A stretch of DNA of 64,000 nucleotides from Salinisphaera sp049568105 (GCF_049568105.1 NZ_CP145335.1:1798001-1862000), one strand, 5' to 3'; shown: positions 26,295 through 34,738, counted from the first letter of the stretch. The notes: generated by a model from the letters alone, not told the origin. Made by a program: numbers and translations.

Positions 26295-28859
26295 ATGAGT
26301 TTTCAAGCACTTGCGCGAACATGGCGGCCGCGCCGCTTCGATCAAATGGTCGGCCAGGAGCATGTGGTCCGTGCGCTCACCCATGCGCTCGATGGCGATA
26401 AGCTTCATCACGCACTGCTGTTTTCAGGCACCCGGGGTGTAGGCAAGACCACGCTGGCGCGCATCATCGCGAAATGCCTGAACTGCGAATACGGCGTCAG
26501 CGCGTCGCCCTGTGTCGGCGATGAGTCCTGTTCGACCTGTCGAGAAATCGATGAAGGCCGCTATGTCGATCTGATTGAAGTCGATGCGGCCTCGCGAACC
26601 GGGGTCGACGATACCCGCGAGTTGATGGACAACGTCCAGTACGCGCCCACCCGCGGCCGAACCAAGGTGTACCTCATCGACGAGGTGCACATGCTGACCA
26701 AGCATTCCTTCAACGCGCTGCTCAAAACGTTGGAGGAGCCCCCGCCGCGGGTGCAGTTCCTGCTGGCCACGACCGAGCCGGAAAAGATCCCGGTAACGAT
26801 CCTGTCGCGCTGCCTGCAGTTCCCTCTAAAGCGGCTCTCAGCGGCGCGAATCGCGGATCGGCTTAGGCATATCGTGTCGGCCGAAAGCTTGTCGGCCGAC
26901 GACGAAGCACTGGTCGAGTTGGCGCGCGGCGCGGATGGCAGCATGCGCGACGGTCTATCGCTGTTGGATCAGGCAGTGGCTTTCGGGGGTGGTCATCTGG
27001 CGGTGGAAAGCGTGCGCGACATGCTGGGCACCATCGGCGAGGCACGCGTGGCCGAACTCTTGGAGGCGATCGTCGATGCGCGGGCCACCGACGCCTTGAT
27101 CGCGCTCGAATCGTTGTACGCGCAAGGCATCGACATGCGCTATCTGCTCGATGCGCTAGCCACGGCATGGCAACACATCGCCACAGTGCAGGTCGTCGGC
27201 GAAGCCGTCGATGACGACAGCGCGCGCTGGCAAGACATTGCCCAGCGCACCCAGCCGCACGAGACCCAGCTGTTCTACGACATCACGATCGCCGGCACCC
27301 GCGATCTGTACAACGCACCCGATCCGCTGGTTGGCGTGAAAATGTGCGTGCTGCGTATGTTGGCCTTCAAACCGGCGGCGCAGAGCCAGGACGGGACTAC
27401 GAGCGAGCCGGCTACTGCGCCCAGTAGCGGCGGTAATTCCGGGGAACCAGAACCCGAGCCGGAGCAGGCAAGTACCGCTTCGAAATTGAGTGCTCGCGAG
27501 GCTATGGCCAAGGCACGCGAGCAGTTGCAGGGGAAATCCGGTGCGGCGTCGGTATCGCGCCCCGAGCCACAACGCGGCCCCTCGAGCCAGTCGGAAGTGG
27601 GTAAGCCGGCCAGTATCGATGTAAGTCAAGAGCCTGCAGCGTCTAGCCGTTCACTTGACAGCGGACAGCCTGCACCCAAACCTGTTGCCGAGCAGGCCGA
27701 GCAGGCCGAGCAGGCCGAGCAGGCCGAGCAGGCCGAGCAGGCCGAGCAGGCCGAGCAGGCCGAGCAGGCCGAGCAGGCCGAGCAGGCCGAGCAGGCCGAG
27801 CAGGCCGAGCAGGCCGAGCAGGCCGAGCAGGCCGAGCAGGCCGAGCAGGCCGAGCAGGCCGAGCAGGCCGAGCAGGCCGAGCAGGCCGAGCAGGCCGAGC
27901 AGGCCGAGCAGGCCGAGCAGGCCGAGCAGGCCGAGCAGGCCGAGCAGGCCGAGCAGGCCGAGCAGCCCGAACAGCCCGAACAGCCCGAACAGCCCGAACA
28001 GCCCGAACAGCCCGAACAGCCCGAACAGCCCGAACAGCCCGAACAGCAGGCGGCGCCCGATTCAGCTGCGCCGGCAGCAGCCGCTGTTAGGCAAGGCGAT
28101 GTCATCGGTTCGGCAAGCTCTTCAGACCCTTCAAAAGAAGCGTCGACAGCGGCTACAGAAGTCGACTCATCGGCGGAAGTACTTGCAGCCGAGCGTGATA
28201 CTGCCGGACCCGAGTCACTGTCGGTCAACGGCGCTACAGGCTTCAGCGACGATGTTCAGTCGCAGGATGCTTGGGCGGATAGCATGGCGGCGCGGGCTGG
28301 CAGCGATCTAGACGACGAGGTTGTCGAAACCGTAGCGCCGGAAAACGCTGAACCCGAGCTCGTCGAGGAGCCAGCCGCCGCCCACGATGAGCCAGGTTCC
28401 ATGAATGGCTTCGAGTTCGATACGGCACGCGATCATCCCAATCATCCCAAGGATTGGCATTCGCTGGTGCCGAGGCTCGACGTACGCGGTTTTGCGGCCC
28501 AGCTCGCTAATCATGGCGTATGTCGGCATCTGGATAACGAGCGTATCGAGCTCGAAATCGCCCAGGTCAATGCGCTGCTGGCCACCGACGATGCTCGCGA
28601 GCAACTACAGGCCGCACTGGGCCGGGCCTGGGGCGCCGCCCAGGCGCCGCAACTTAAAGTCAGTGTGGTCGATGAGCTGCACGACACGCCGGCCAAGCGT
28701 AGCGAGGCCAATGCCGAAAAGCGCCAACAGGATGCGGTTGCATCTATCGAAAACGACCCGATAATTCAAAGACTGCGTAGCCAGCTCGGTGCCCGGCTGC
28801 GTCCCGAAACGATCAAACCCCATCGCTCACCGGGCGCGATGACTCAGAGAGACGAGTAA
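26295..28859 (+). CDS. dnaX: DNA polymerase III subunit gamma/tau
   Basis: The clamp-loader ATPase of the replisome, 854 residues. The AAA+ part has Walker A GTRGVGKT (45-52), a zinc site with C64, C73, C79 and C82, Walker B LIDEVH (127-132) and the SRC motif (171-173). Domain III ends near residue 370. The following linker carries an extraordinary run of 40 three-residue repeats (residues 465-584), then an acidic stretch and a C-terminal tau-like region from about residue 715 with WHSLVPRLDVRGFAAQLA. E. coli tau has 643 residues, so the repeat accounts for most of the excess. No AAAAAAG slippery heptamer is seen, so the E. coli route to gamma is not evident. It overlaps ybaB by one base. Confidence 0.95.
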   Translation: MSFQALARTWRPRRFDQMVGQEHVVRALTHALDGDKLHHALLFSGTRGVGKTTLARIIAKCLNCEYGVSASPCVGDESCSTCREIDEGRYVDLIEVDAASRTGVDDTRELMDNVQYAPTRGRTKVYLIDEVHMLTKHSFNALLKTLEEPPPRVQFLLATTEPEKIPVTILSRCLQFPLKRLSAARIADRLRHIVSAESLSADDEALVELARGADGSMRDGLSLLDQAVAFGGGHLAVESVRDMLGTIGEARVAELLEAIVDARATDALIALESLYAQGIDMRYLLDALATAWQHIATVQVVGEAVDDDSARWQDIAQRTQPHETQLFYDITIAGTRDLYNAPDPLVGVKMCVLRMLAFKPAAQSQDGTTSEPATAPSSGGNSGEPEPEPEQASTASKLSAREAMAKAREQLQGKSGAASVSRPEPQRGPSSQSEVGKPASIDVSQEPAASSRSLDSGQPAPKPVAEQAEQAEQAEQAEQAEQAEQAEQAEQAEQAEQAEQAEQAEQAEQAEQAEQAEQAEQAEQAEQAEQAEQAEQAEQAEQAEQAEQAEQAEQAEQPEQPEQPEQPEQPEQPEQPEQPEQPEQQAAPDSAAPAAAAVRQGDVIGSASSSDPSKEASTAATEVDSSAEVLAAERDTAGPESLSVNGATGFSDDVQSQDAWADSMAARAGSDLDDEVVETVAPENAEPELVEEPAAAHDEPGSMNGFEFDTARDHPNHPKDWHSLVPRLDVRGFAAQLANHGVCRHLDNERIELEIAQVNALLATDDAREQLQAALGRAWGAAQAPQLKVSVVDELHDTPAKRSEANAEKRQQDAVASIENDPIIQRLRSQLGARLRPETIKPHRSPGAMTQRDE
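27687..28046 (+). repeat. Tandem 9-bp repeat array inside dnaX
   Basis: 31 perfect copies of GCCGAGCAG (27687-27965, encoding Ala-Glu-Gln) are followed by 9 perfect copies of CCCGAACAG (27966-28046, Pro-Glu-Gln). All 40 units keep the reading frame. The two blocks differ in two bases per unit and are each homogeneous, as expected from recent separate expansions by slippage or unequal crossing-over. This is coding minisatellite DNA, not a CRISPR: there are no spacers. Confidence 0.97.
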
Positions 28860-29182
28860 TGAAAGGTTCTATCGGCAAAATGATGCAGCAAGCCCAGGAA
28901 ATGCAGGGCAAGATGCAGGAAGCTCAGAAAGAACTGGCGCAGATGGAGATCACCGGCGAAGCGGGAGCCGGTATGGTCAAGGTCGTGATGACTGGTAAAC
29001 ACGAAGTGAAAAAGGTCAACATCGACCCGGCCGCACTCGAAGAAGATCCGGAATTCCTCGAAGACCTCGTGGCGGCGGCGATCAACGATGCTGTACAGCA
29101 CGTAGAAACCGCGAGTAAGGAAAAAATGTCCGAGATGACCGGCGGCATGAACCTGCCCGAGGGTATGAATCTTCCGTTCTAG
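28859..29182 (+). CDS. ybaB: YbaB/EbfC family nucleoid-associated protein
   Basis: A 107-residue DNA-binding protein of the YbaB/EbfC family, which forms tweezer-like dimers. The N-terminal helix is rich in Met and Gln (KMMQQAQEMQGKMQEAQKEL), then comes the conserved GEAGAGMVKVVMTGKHEV and the LEDLVAAAINDA helix. Its ATG shares one base with the dnaX stop, and recR follows after 73 bases: the conserved dnaX-ybaB-recR operon. Confidence 0.95.
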   Translation: MKGSIGKMMQQAQEMQGKMQEAQKELAQMEITGEAGAGMVKVVMTGKHEVKKVNIDPAALEEDPEFLEDLVAAAINDAVQHVETASKEKMSEMTGGMNLPEGMNLPF

Positions 29183-29255
29183 CTTTGTGCGCTCATGGCC
29201 ATTGGGCTCTGAGACACAGAGCACCTTTGGCCGATAGCGCCGAGCACGATCGACT

Positions 29256-29852
29256 ATGGCGTTTTCTCCTGCTTTATCTCGTTTGATCGATGCGTTTCGC
29301 GTACTGCCGGGTGTTGGTGCGAAAAGCGCACAGCGCATGGCTTTTCATGTGCTTCAGAATGAGCGCCATGGCGGCGCGTATCTAGCCGATTCCATTCAGG
29401 CGGCCTTGGACAGCGTGCGCCATTGTCGAGAATGCCGCATGTTCGCTGAAGCCGAGCTATGCGAGATATGCCGTAACGAACAACGCGATGCCAGTCGGGT
29501 CTGCGTGGTCGAAAGCCCGGCCGATGTCATGGCCGTCGAGCAGAATACGAATTTCGAGGGGCGCTATTTCGTGCTCATGGGGCGATTGTCGCCGATCGAT
29601 GGTATCGGGCCCGAAGAGCTCGGCCTCGATGTTCTGCGCGATCGATTGCAGCGCGGCCCGATAGAAGAGCTGATTCTGGCGGTTGGCGCGACCGTCGAAG
29701 GCGAGGCGACAGCGCAGTATGTCGCCGAGTTGGCGCATGAAAACGGCGCCGGAGTCACCCGTATTGCCCATGGCGTACCGGTCGGAGGCGAGCTCGAATA
29801 CGTGGATGCCGGTACCCTGAGTCAAGCTTTTTCCGGGCGTCGGCCGTTGTAA
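29256..29852 (+). CDS. recR: Recombination protein RecR
   Basis: RecR acts with RecO and RecF to load RecA at gapped DNA. The 198-residue protein has the helix-hairpin-helix RVLPGVGAKSAQRMAFH near the N-terminus, a four-cysteine zinc motif (CREC with CEIC, about residues 57-72), and a Toprim domain starting CVVESPADVMAVEQ. Length is standard (201 in E. coli). Last gene of dnaX-ybaB-recR. Confidence 0.96.
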   Translation: MAFSPALSRLIDAFRVLPGVGAKSAQRMAFHVLQNERHGGAYLADSIQAALDSVRHCRECRMFAEAELCEICRNEQRDASRVCVVESPADVMAVEQNTNFEGRYFVLMGRLSPIDGIGPEELGLDVLRDRLQRGPIEELILAVGATVEGEATAQYVAELAHENGAGVTRIAHGVPVGGELEYVDAGTLSQAFSGRRPL

Positions 29853-29887
29853 CGACGGGCGACCGTTAGCCCTAAAACAAAGCGCCA

Positions 29888-29920
29888 CGCCCAGCGAGCG
29901 GCCAGGAGGCCCGCTGGGCG
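29888..29920. terminator. Bidirectional hairpin between recR and the pterin dehydratase gene
   Basis: CGCCCAGCG at 29888-29896 pairs with CGCTGGGCG at 29912-29920, with a further GGCC-GGCC pairing inside. It lies between two convergent genes. There is no T-run, so its strength is uncertain. Confidence 0.5.
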
Positions 29921-29933
29921 CAGCTGCGATGCG

Positions 29934-30266
29934 CTAGTCGATCAGGCGATCGATCTTTGCGGCGCTGATGAAGTCATTCTCCGACAGCCCGCCGATTGCG
30001 TGGGTCGTCAGTTCGATCTGGCAACTATTGTAGCCGAACGTGATATCAGGATGATGGTCTTCGCGGTGGGCGATATAGGCCACCGCGTTCACGAATGCCT
30101 GCGTTTGATAGTAGTTGTCGAAATTGAATTCACCGACCAGCTTTTTGTCGTTGGCGTTTTCCCAATGATTGCTCAATTCGGAAAGTTGGTCGGCGACAAC
30201 TTGTCCAGTCATGGGCTGCGTGCCACCTTCGCAGGGGGCGCATTTCTTATCGGCAAGTGCATTCAT
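29934..30266 (-). CDS. phhB: Pterin-4a-carbinolamine dehydratase
   Basis: Recycles the pterin cofactor of aromatic amino acid hydroxylases and can act as a coactivator in some bacteria. The 110-residue protein has the family core FVNAVAYIAHREDHHPDIT with the catalytic histidines and the ending GGLSENDFISAAKIDRLI. I chose the ATG at 30266 (MNALADKKCAPCEGG, the usual N-terminus); the frame continues upstream to an ATG at 30299. No phenylalanine hydroxylase gene is in the window, so the role is inferred from family alone. Confidence 0.88.
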   Translation of the reverse strand: MNALADKKCAPCEGGTQPMTGQVVADQLSELSNHWENANDKKLVGEFNFDNYYQTQAFVNAVAYIAHREDHHPDITFGYNSCQIELTTHAIGGLSENDFISAAKIDRLID

Positions 30267-30388
30267 ATGCGGATAGGATTGGATGAATGTCGCAATCAAG
30301 ATAACACCGCAATGCCATACCGACGATCGGTCTCAGGGTATACTGCTCGGTTGCGCACGATATAAATTGAAGGGCTGAGTTACTGAAT

Positions 30389-30934
30389 ATGAGCTATTCC
30401 GAATCCAATTTGATCTGGATCGATCTGGAAATGACCGGGCTGGACCCCGAGGCCGATCGCATCATCGAGATTGCCACGCTGGTCACGGACGCCAATCTGC
30501 GGGTGCTGGCCGAAGGGCCGGTCTTGGCTGTTCATCAGGCCGAAGAGCGCTTGGCTGCTATGGATGAATGGAATACCCGGCAGCATAATGCGTCTGGATT
30601 GGTCGAGCGTGTCCAGGCTTCGAAGGTGGACGAGGCCGAAGCGCAACGCCAGACTCTCGCATTTCTAGCGGAGTATGTACCTGAGCGGCAGTCGCCGATG
30701 TGCGGTAACAGTATCTGCCAGGACCGGCGTTTTCTGGCGCGCTATATGCCGGAGTTGGAAGCATTTTTCCATTATCGCCATCTCGATGTCAGCACGCTTA
30801 AAGAGCTGGCCCGGCGTTGGGCCCCGGAAGTCGCACGAGGCTTTTCCAAGAATTCGAGCCATTTGGCAATGGACGATATCCGCGATTCGATCGAAGAACT
30901 TTCCTATTATCGGGACACGCTATTAAAAGTATGA
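30389..30934 (+). CDS. orn: Oligoribonuclease
   Basis: A 3'-5' exonuclease that degrades RNA dinucleotides, including pGpG from cyclic di-GMP breakdown. The 181-residue DEDDh enzyme shows IWIDLEMTGLDP (ExoI), MCGNSICQDRRFL (ExoII) and the HLAMDDIRDSIEEL motif (ExoIII) with the catalytic His and Asp. Length matches E. coli Orn (181). It is transcribed alone, divergent from the pterin dehydratase gene. Confidence 0.96.
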   Translation: MSYSESNLIWIDLEMTGLDPEADRIIEIATLVTDANLRVLAEGPVLAVHQAEERLAAMDEWNTRQHNASGLVERVQASKVDEAEAQRQTLAFLAEYVPERQSPMCGNSICQDRRFLARYMPELEAFFHYRHLDVSTLKELARRWAPEVARGFSKNSSHLAMDDIRDSIEELSYYRDTLLKV

Positions 30935-30984
30935 ATTTAAATGAAAATAGCCTGCCGTGCGGCTAAGGTCTAAGGGGTGTTTTA

Positions 30985-31013
30985 TTGACCCCTCGTGGTG
31001 CGGCGCGTAAAAA
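30985..31013 (+). promoter_or_regulatory. Candidate promoter for an intergenic small RNA
   Basis: TTGACC at 30985-30990 (five of six matches to the -35 consensus) and TAAAAA at 31008-31013 (four of six to -10) are separated by exactly 17 bases. Initiation would fall near 31020. Confidence 0.4.
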
Positions 31014-31019
31014 GAATAT

Positions 31020-31204
31020 GCACGCCTTCAGGGCATTGCAGATATCGAATGAATTGCGCCGCAGCGTAGGGTCTCTCGGAGGGGACGCACAAAAACAACA
31101 CACAGAACACGGCGAATAAAGGAATCCGGTAGCCACTCGTTAGAGTGGATTGAGAACAACAACACCGGTACGCCAGCTCAGGACCCCTTACGGGGTCCTT
31201 TTTT
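31020..31204 (+). ncRNA. Candidate small RNA between orn and phrB
   Basis: A stretch of about 185 bases with a plausible promoter upstream and a strong terminator at its end, but no supported reading frame. It has two A/C-rich single-stranded tracts, ACAAAAACAACACACAG near 31088-31104 and GAGAACAACAACACC near 31152-31166, that resemble the ARN-repeat sites of Hfq and the CA motifs of CrcZ-type RNAs. A CCACTC-GAGTGG hairpin (31133-31148) and a hairpin with CGGA in its loop (around 31070-31085) lie between. No known RNA family was recognised, so existence and role are inference. Confidence 0.4.
31180..31204 (+). terminator. Intrinsic terminator in the orn-phrB interval
   Basis: AGGACCCC (31180-31187) and GGGGTCCT (31192-31199) form a perfect 8-bp stem with a TTAC loop, followed by TTTTT. 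It is 245 bases after the orn stop, too far for a typical orn terminator, and more likely ends an RNA transcribed in between. Confidence 0.85.
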
Positions 31205-31424
31205 ATGCCCAATTGAAGCCCTGAGCCGGATCTTATCTCGAAGTAGGCCCAGACTATCGTTCTGGCTGTTAGCTAGCGCAATGTAAGCCATCGAGCATAG
31301 CGGCCTGGCTCAGATGGAAAGATTGATATGGCCCGGTATCAAGGTTAGCCAGAGCAATGACTGCGCGTGGTCTGCTTCATCGCTTGGGCAGGCATAGGCC
31401 GTCGCTCACTGTCACGCGCGCCAA

Positions 31425-31717
31425 AGGCTTTAGGTGTGTTCTACGAGCGCCGCGTTAGAGACACTACGGCCTACTATGATGTTCGGCAAAGCACGAATAG
31501 CCGCGTTATCGCGTGTCACGCTCCGGATCCGCTGCGCCGTACGTGGCTCATTGGGCCTGGGCCAGCACGCCCGAAGGGGCAAGCATGCCTGTAGCCCTCT
31601 GTGTCGTTGCTCATTGAGGGCGTACAGCGACGTAGCGGTCGCCATGCCGCATCTAGCTGTTCATCATCACTTGTCAAAAAACGCTTGGCGTGGACGCGTA
31701 CGACACATCAACGGGCT
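31425..31717. repeat. Diverged copy of the dispersed inverted-repeat element
   Basis: Shares with the element at 17421-17685 the order of several blocks: near the left TACGAGCGCCGCGTTAGAG (there TACGAGCGCTGCGTTGGAG), then CGGCAAAGCACGA (there TGGCAAGGCGCGA), CCCGAAGGGGCAAGC (there CCCGAAGGAACAAGC) and at the right GGACGCGTACGA with ACGGGCTC. The ends are partly inverted repeats. No target duplication is visible, so this is an old copy. No gene is present in the surrounding 31205-31986. Confidence 0.55.
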
Positions 31718-31986
31718 CGGGCCGACACGACTGGAATGGACTCGTGCTTGATTGCCCTGCGCGGCGTAGCCGTTTGCGCCTCATTGTCACGCATTGGTTT
31801 AGCGCTCTCGCACCGGCGCGGAACGCTGCGCCTCGGTCGGCCACATGACGCCAAATTCGGTCTCAATGCATACGAGAAACGATAAAGCGCCAGCACGCGA
31901 TCGCGTCATCTGAGCCGATGCTTATCGGCGCCCCGTTGAACGTCGGAACACAACGCTCGAACAGGGCGAATGCGATGAAGATGCGA

Positions 31987-33438
31987 TCAAGACTCGTTCT
32001 TGATCTGATCAAAAGCCTCGAGTGCCTCGCGGCGGGAGGCTTTTAGGTCCACGATCGGCTTTGGGTAATCCTTGCCGAGCTCAATGCTGGCTTTCTTTAG
32101 GACCTCGGCGGGTGCGTCCCATGGCTTATGGATATGCCGGTTGGGCATATCCGAGAGTTCTGGCACCCAGCGCCGGACATAGCTGCCTTTGGCATCGAAA
32201 CGCTCGCCTTGCCGTGCCGGATTGAAGATACGGAAAAAAGGCGCTGCATCGGCACCGCTGCCGGCTGCCCACTGCCAGCCGAGGGTGTTGTTCGCTAGAT
32301 CCGCATCGACCAATGTATCCCAGAACCAACGCTCTCCATGTTGCCAGGCGATACGCAGGTTCTTGGTCAAGAACGAGGCAACCGTCATGCGTACCCGGTT
32401 GTGCATATAACCGGTCGCCCAGAGCTCGCGCATACCGGCGTCGACCATCGGAATGCCCGTACGCCCCGCTTGCCAAGCGTTCAGAGCCTCGGTGTCGTCC
32501 GACCAGGGAAAAGATTTAAAACGCGTATCGAGTGGCTCGTCCGGCGTGTTCGGGAAATGGTAGAGCACATGGTGGGCGAAGTCGCGCCAACCGATCTCGC
32601 TTTGGAAGCTTTCGATATGCTCGCGCGGCGCCGGCCCCTCGTACTCGTCGAGCCATTCTTCGGTGCGATGCATAATCTGCTGTGGGCTGATCTCGCCCCA
32701 GTGCAGATGGGGCGAAAGATAAGACGTGCCGGCGATGGCCGGATAGTCGCGCTCGTCATCGTAATTGTCGGCGGCGTCTTCTAGAAACGTTTCGAGCCGT
32801 TGCTGGGCGCCCGATTCACCCGGCGTCCAACAGTCACGAATCTTCTCGTCCCAGCGAATTTCAGGAAGCAAGCCCAGATCCGGCACGTCGAGCGAGCCAA
32901 TGCAGGACCATACGGCCGGAAGCTGGTCGGGCCGGGCGAGCGGGGCGCGTATCGGTTCGCCCTTAATACGCTTCCAGAACGGCGTGAACACCTTGTATGG
33001 CTGACCTTGCTGGGTCTCGATCTGCCAAGGCTCGAACAGCACATGGGCCTGGAAGCTATCGACATCGACATCTTCGCGTTCGTTCAAGGCTTTTTTGACT
33101 TGCTTGTCGCGTTCGATAATCGGCGGGTCGTAAAGCCGGTTCCAGTACACGGCGCCGGCGCCGGATTCCTCGATCAGTGTGTTGAGCGTATCGAGCGTCG
33201 GCCCCTGTCGGATAATCAGCCGCGAACCGAGTGTTTCCAAGTCTTCGGCAAGTGCGCGCAACGAATCGTGCAGCCAGACGCGTTGCGCGCCGCCCTCGGC
33301 CCAATCGCCGAGCTCATCAGGGGCATGAATGAAGACCGGTACGATCGAGTCGAAATCGCCATCGAGGGCAGCCCTCAGGGCTGGGTTGTCCGCCAGGCGC
33401 AGATCGCGCCGGAACCATAGAATCACACGGTTTTTCAT
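31987..33438 (-). CDS. phrB: Deoxyribodipyrimidine photolyase, class I
   Basis: A light-driven repair enzyme for cyclobutane pyrimidine dimers, 483 residues. It opens with VILWFRRDLRLADNPAL of the antenna domain. The C-terminal FAD domain has SYLSPHLHWGEISP, IGWRDFAHHVLYHFP, GMRELWATGYMHNRVRM and WQWAAGSGADAAPFFRIFNP, in which the tryptophans of the electron-transfer path are conserved. Length is near E. coli PhrB (472). It stands alone, with gene-free DNA on both sides. Confidence 0.95.
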   Translation of the reverse strand: MKNRVILWFRRDLRLADNPALRAALDGDFDSIVPVFIHAPDELGDWAEGGAQRVWLHDSLRALAEDLETLGSRLIIRQGPTLDTLNTLIEESGAGAVYWNRLYDPPIIERDKQVKKALNEREDVDVDSFQAHVLFEPWQIETQQGQPYKVFTPFWKRIKGEPIRAPLARPDQLPAVWSCIGSLDVPDLGLLPEIRWDEKIRDCWTPGESGAQQRLETFLEDAADNYDDERDYPAIAGTSYLSPHLHWGEISPQQIMHRTEEWLDEYEGPAPREHIESFQSEIGWRDFAHHVLYHFPNTPDEPLDTRFKSFPWSDDTEALNAWQAGRTGIPMVDAGMRELWATGYMHNRVRMTVASFLTKNLRIAWQHGERWFWDTLVDADLANNTLGWQWAAGSGADAAPFFRIFNPARQGERFDAKGSYVRRWVPELSDMPNRHIHKPWDAPAEVLKKASIELGKDYPKPIVDLKASRREALEAFDQIKNES

Positions 33439-33909
33439 CGAGTCTCGTTTGCCGATCGGTCAATACGTAGTCCAAGGCGCATACGAATACGCCGGCCCAA
33501 TGGATGATACCGAAGGCAGAAGTCGTAGCGATAAATACTTTGAGAACAGCTGAGGGTCTAGAAATACCGCTTTGGTCGGCTGGTGTCCGCGCCTATCGAA
33601 GCTAATTAGCAGCGGCCAGCCGGGTTCCAAGCCTTCCCATCGAGCGAAGCGAGGCCAGAATGGCCAGTGCGAGGCGATGCGGGCCAAGAGCAGACTCAGG
33701 GTGGGGTCTGTTTATGCTGGTGAGACTCTTGGCCCGAACGATGAGCGTTCAAGGCTGATGACTTACAGCGAGTAACGCTCAGCCGGTGACGTTTGCCACG
33801 ATCGGTGTCGCGCCGCAGGCACATCAGCAGGCTACGGATCGAAGCGTCAATCCAGGGCATTAATGCAACCACAAATGTATCTCTTGCTTGGCTGCAATCG
33901 AGGCAGCGC
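33439..33909. other. Gene-free interval with a structured inverted repeat
   Basis: About 470 bases between phrB and the FkbM gene without a supported gene. A minus-strand frame at 33460-33687 has no domain and no good start. The interval contains the inverted repeat at 33680-33736 and TGAGCGTT (33742-33749) with AACGCTCA (33774-33781). Confidence 0.4.
33680..33736. repeat. Perfect 11-bp inverted repeat with an inner hairpin
   Basis: CGGGCCAAGAG at 33680-33690 is the inverse complement of CTCTTGGCCCG at 33726-33736. The loop contains CAGAC and GTCTG (33691-33710), which pair with each other. It could be an RNA structure or a protein-binding cruciform; nothing identifies which. Confidence 0.5.
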
Positions 33910-34725
33910 CTAGGCCGGGCTGGGTTGGGATCGGCGGAAAATCTCATCGTAATGAGTGTGCTGTCGATTCGCTTCAGAAGTTGGCATGAATCCAGCATCG
34001 TGCATCAAGGTATAAACTTGGTCTGGCGAGGCTGAGAATCGAGCCAGATGGTCGGGATCGATTTCGATAATCACCGTTGTTGTTGCGGGGGCGGCCAGTA
34101 GTTTGCTTATCCCCTTAAGGGCTTCGAGTTCCGCGCCTTCCACATCTATTTTGATGGTGGTGGGGCGACCTGCGATAACTTCCTCGACGATGGGCAAATC
34201 CTCATCGATATTGGCTGCCCAAGCTAGTCGACCATTCTGCGTGTCGCCCAAATAGGCCAATCCGGAATGGCGTGCATTGTATGGGCTGAGAGTCATCTGC
34301 CTTGCTTGAGATGCGACGGCCAAATTGAAGAGCAAGACCGGTGTTGGGCCGTTTAGCGACGTATTCTCGGCCAACAGTTGGCAAAGCTCGGGTTGCGGCT
34401 CAAAAGCGATGATCGTTCCATCCGCCCCGAGTGTCTGTGCCGCGATCGAAGAAAACAGGCCAGCATTCCCGCCGATATCAACAAAGACGCTGCCTTGGGG
34501 AATTGAGGCGACCACGTTGGCGACATCATGGCCGTAGTGGCCGAAAACGCTGGCGCGGTTGGTGTAGTCGTATAGCCGACACTTCAACCGCACCCCGTAT
34601 GCAGTGCGGATAGGTTCATCAATGCAGGGCCGGGCCGGGAACTGGAAGAGCCAGCCTTTGCCGCGAAAATCGGGTGTGCTGGCGATGGTCGTTTCCAGTA
34701 TGCGTATCCAAGCTCTCTTAAACAC
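33910..34725 (-). CDS. FkbM family methyltransferase
   Basis: A predicted SAM-dependent O-methyltransferase of 271 residues. It has the SAM motif VFVDIGGNAGLFSSIAA with the acidic loop IIAFEPQPELC, and the FkbM signature TTIKIDVEGAELEALKG, ending with VIIEID. I place the start at GTG 34725 because GGAGGAGG lies five bases upstream; an ATG at 34803 would add 26 residues without similarity. FkbM enzymes often methylate sugars or polysaccharides. It is isolated between two photolyase genes, so the substrate is unknown. Confidence 0.85.
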   Translation of the reverse strand: MFKRAWIRILETTIASTPDFRGKGWLFQFPARPCIDEPIRTAYGVRLKCRLYDYTNRASVFGHYGHDVANVVASIPQGSVFVDIGGNAGLFSSIAAQTLGADGTIIAFEPQPELCQLLAENTSLNGPTPVLLFNLAVASQARQMTLSPYNARHSGLAYLGDTQNGRLAWAANIDEDLPIVEEVIAGRPTTIKIDVEGAELEALKGISKLLAAPATTTVIIEIDPDHLARFSASPDQVYTLMHDAGFMPTSEANRQHTHYDEIFRRSQPSPA

Positions 34726-34730
34726 CAGTG

Positions 34731-34738
34731 CCTCCTCC
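34731..34738 (-). promoter_or_regulatory. Ribosome binding site deciding the FkbM gene start
   Basis: GGAGGAGG on the minus strand, five bases before GTG at 34725. The upstream ATG at 34803 has no comparable site. Confidence 0.7.

Noticed and set aside
27687..28046. Possible CRISPR array
   Set aside because: The units are nine bases, directly adjacent, with no spacers and no cas genes nearby.
27626..28311. Open frames on both strands through the dnaX repeat (Cys-Ser-Ala and Pro-Ser-Arg repeats)
   Set aside because: A nine-base repeat is open in all frames that lack a stop in the unit; only the DnaX frame joins conserved domains on both sides.
30982..31212. A 76-codon minus-strand frame with a hydrophobic stretch between orn and phrB
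   Set aside because: It would start inside the terminator hairpin, lacks a ribosome binding site and overlaps the candidate small RNA.
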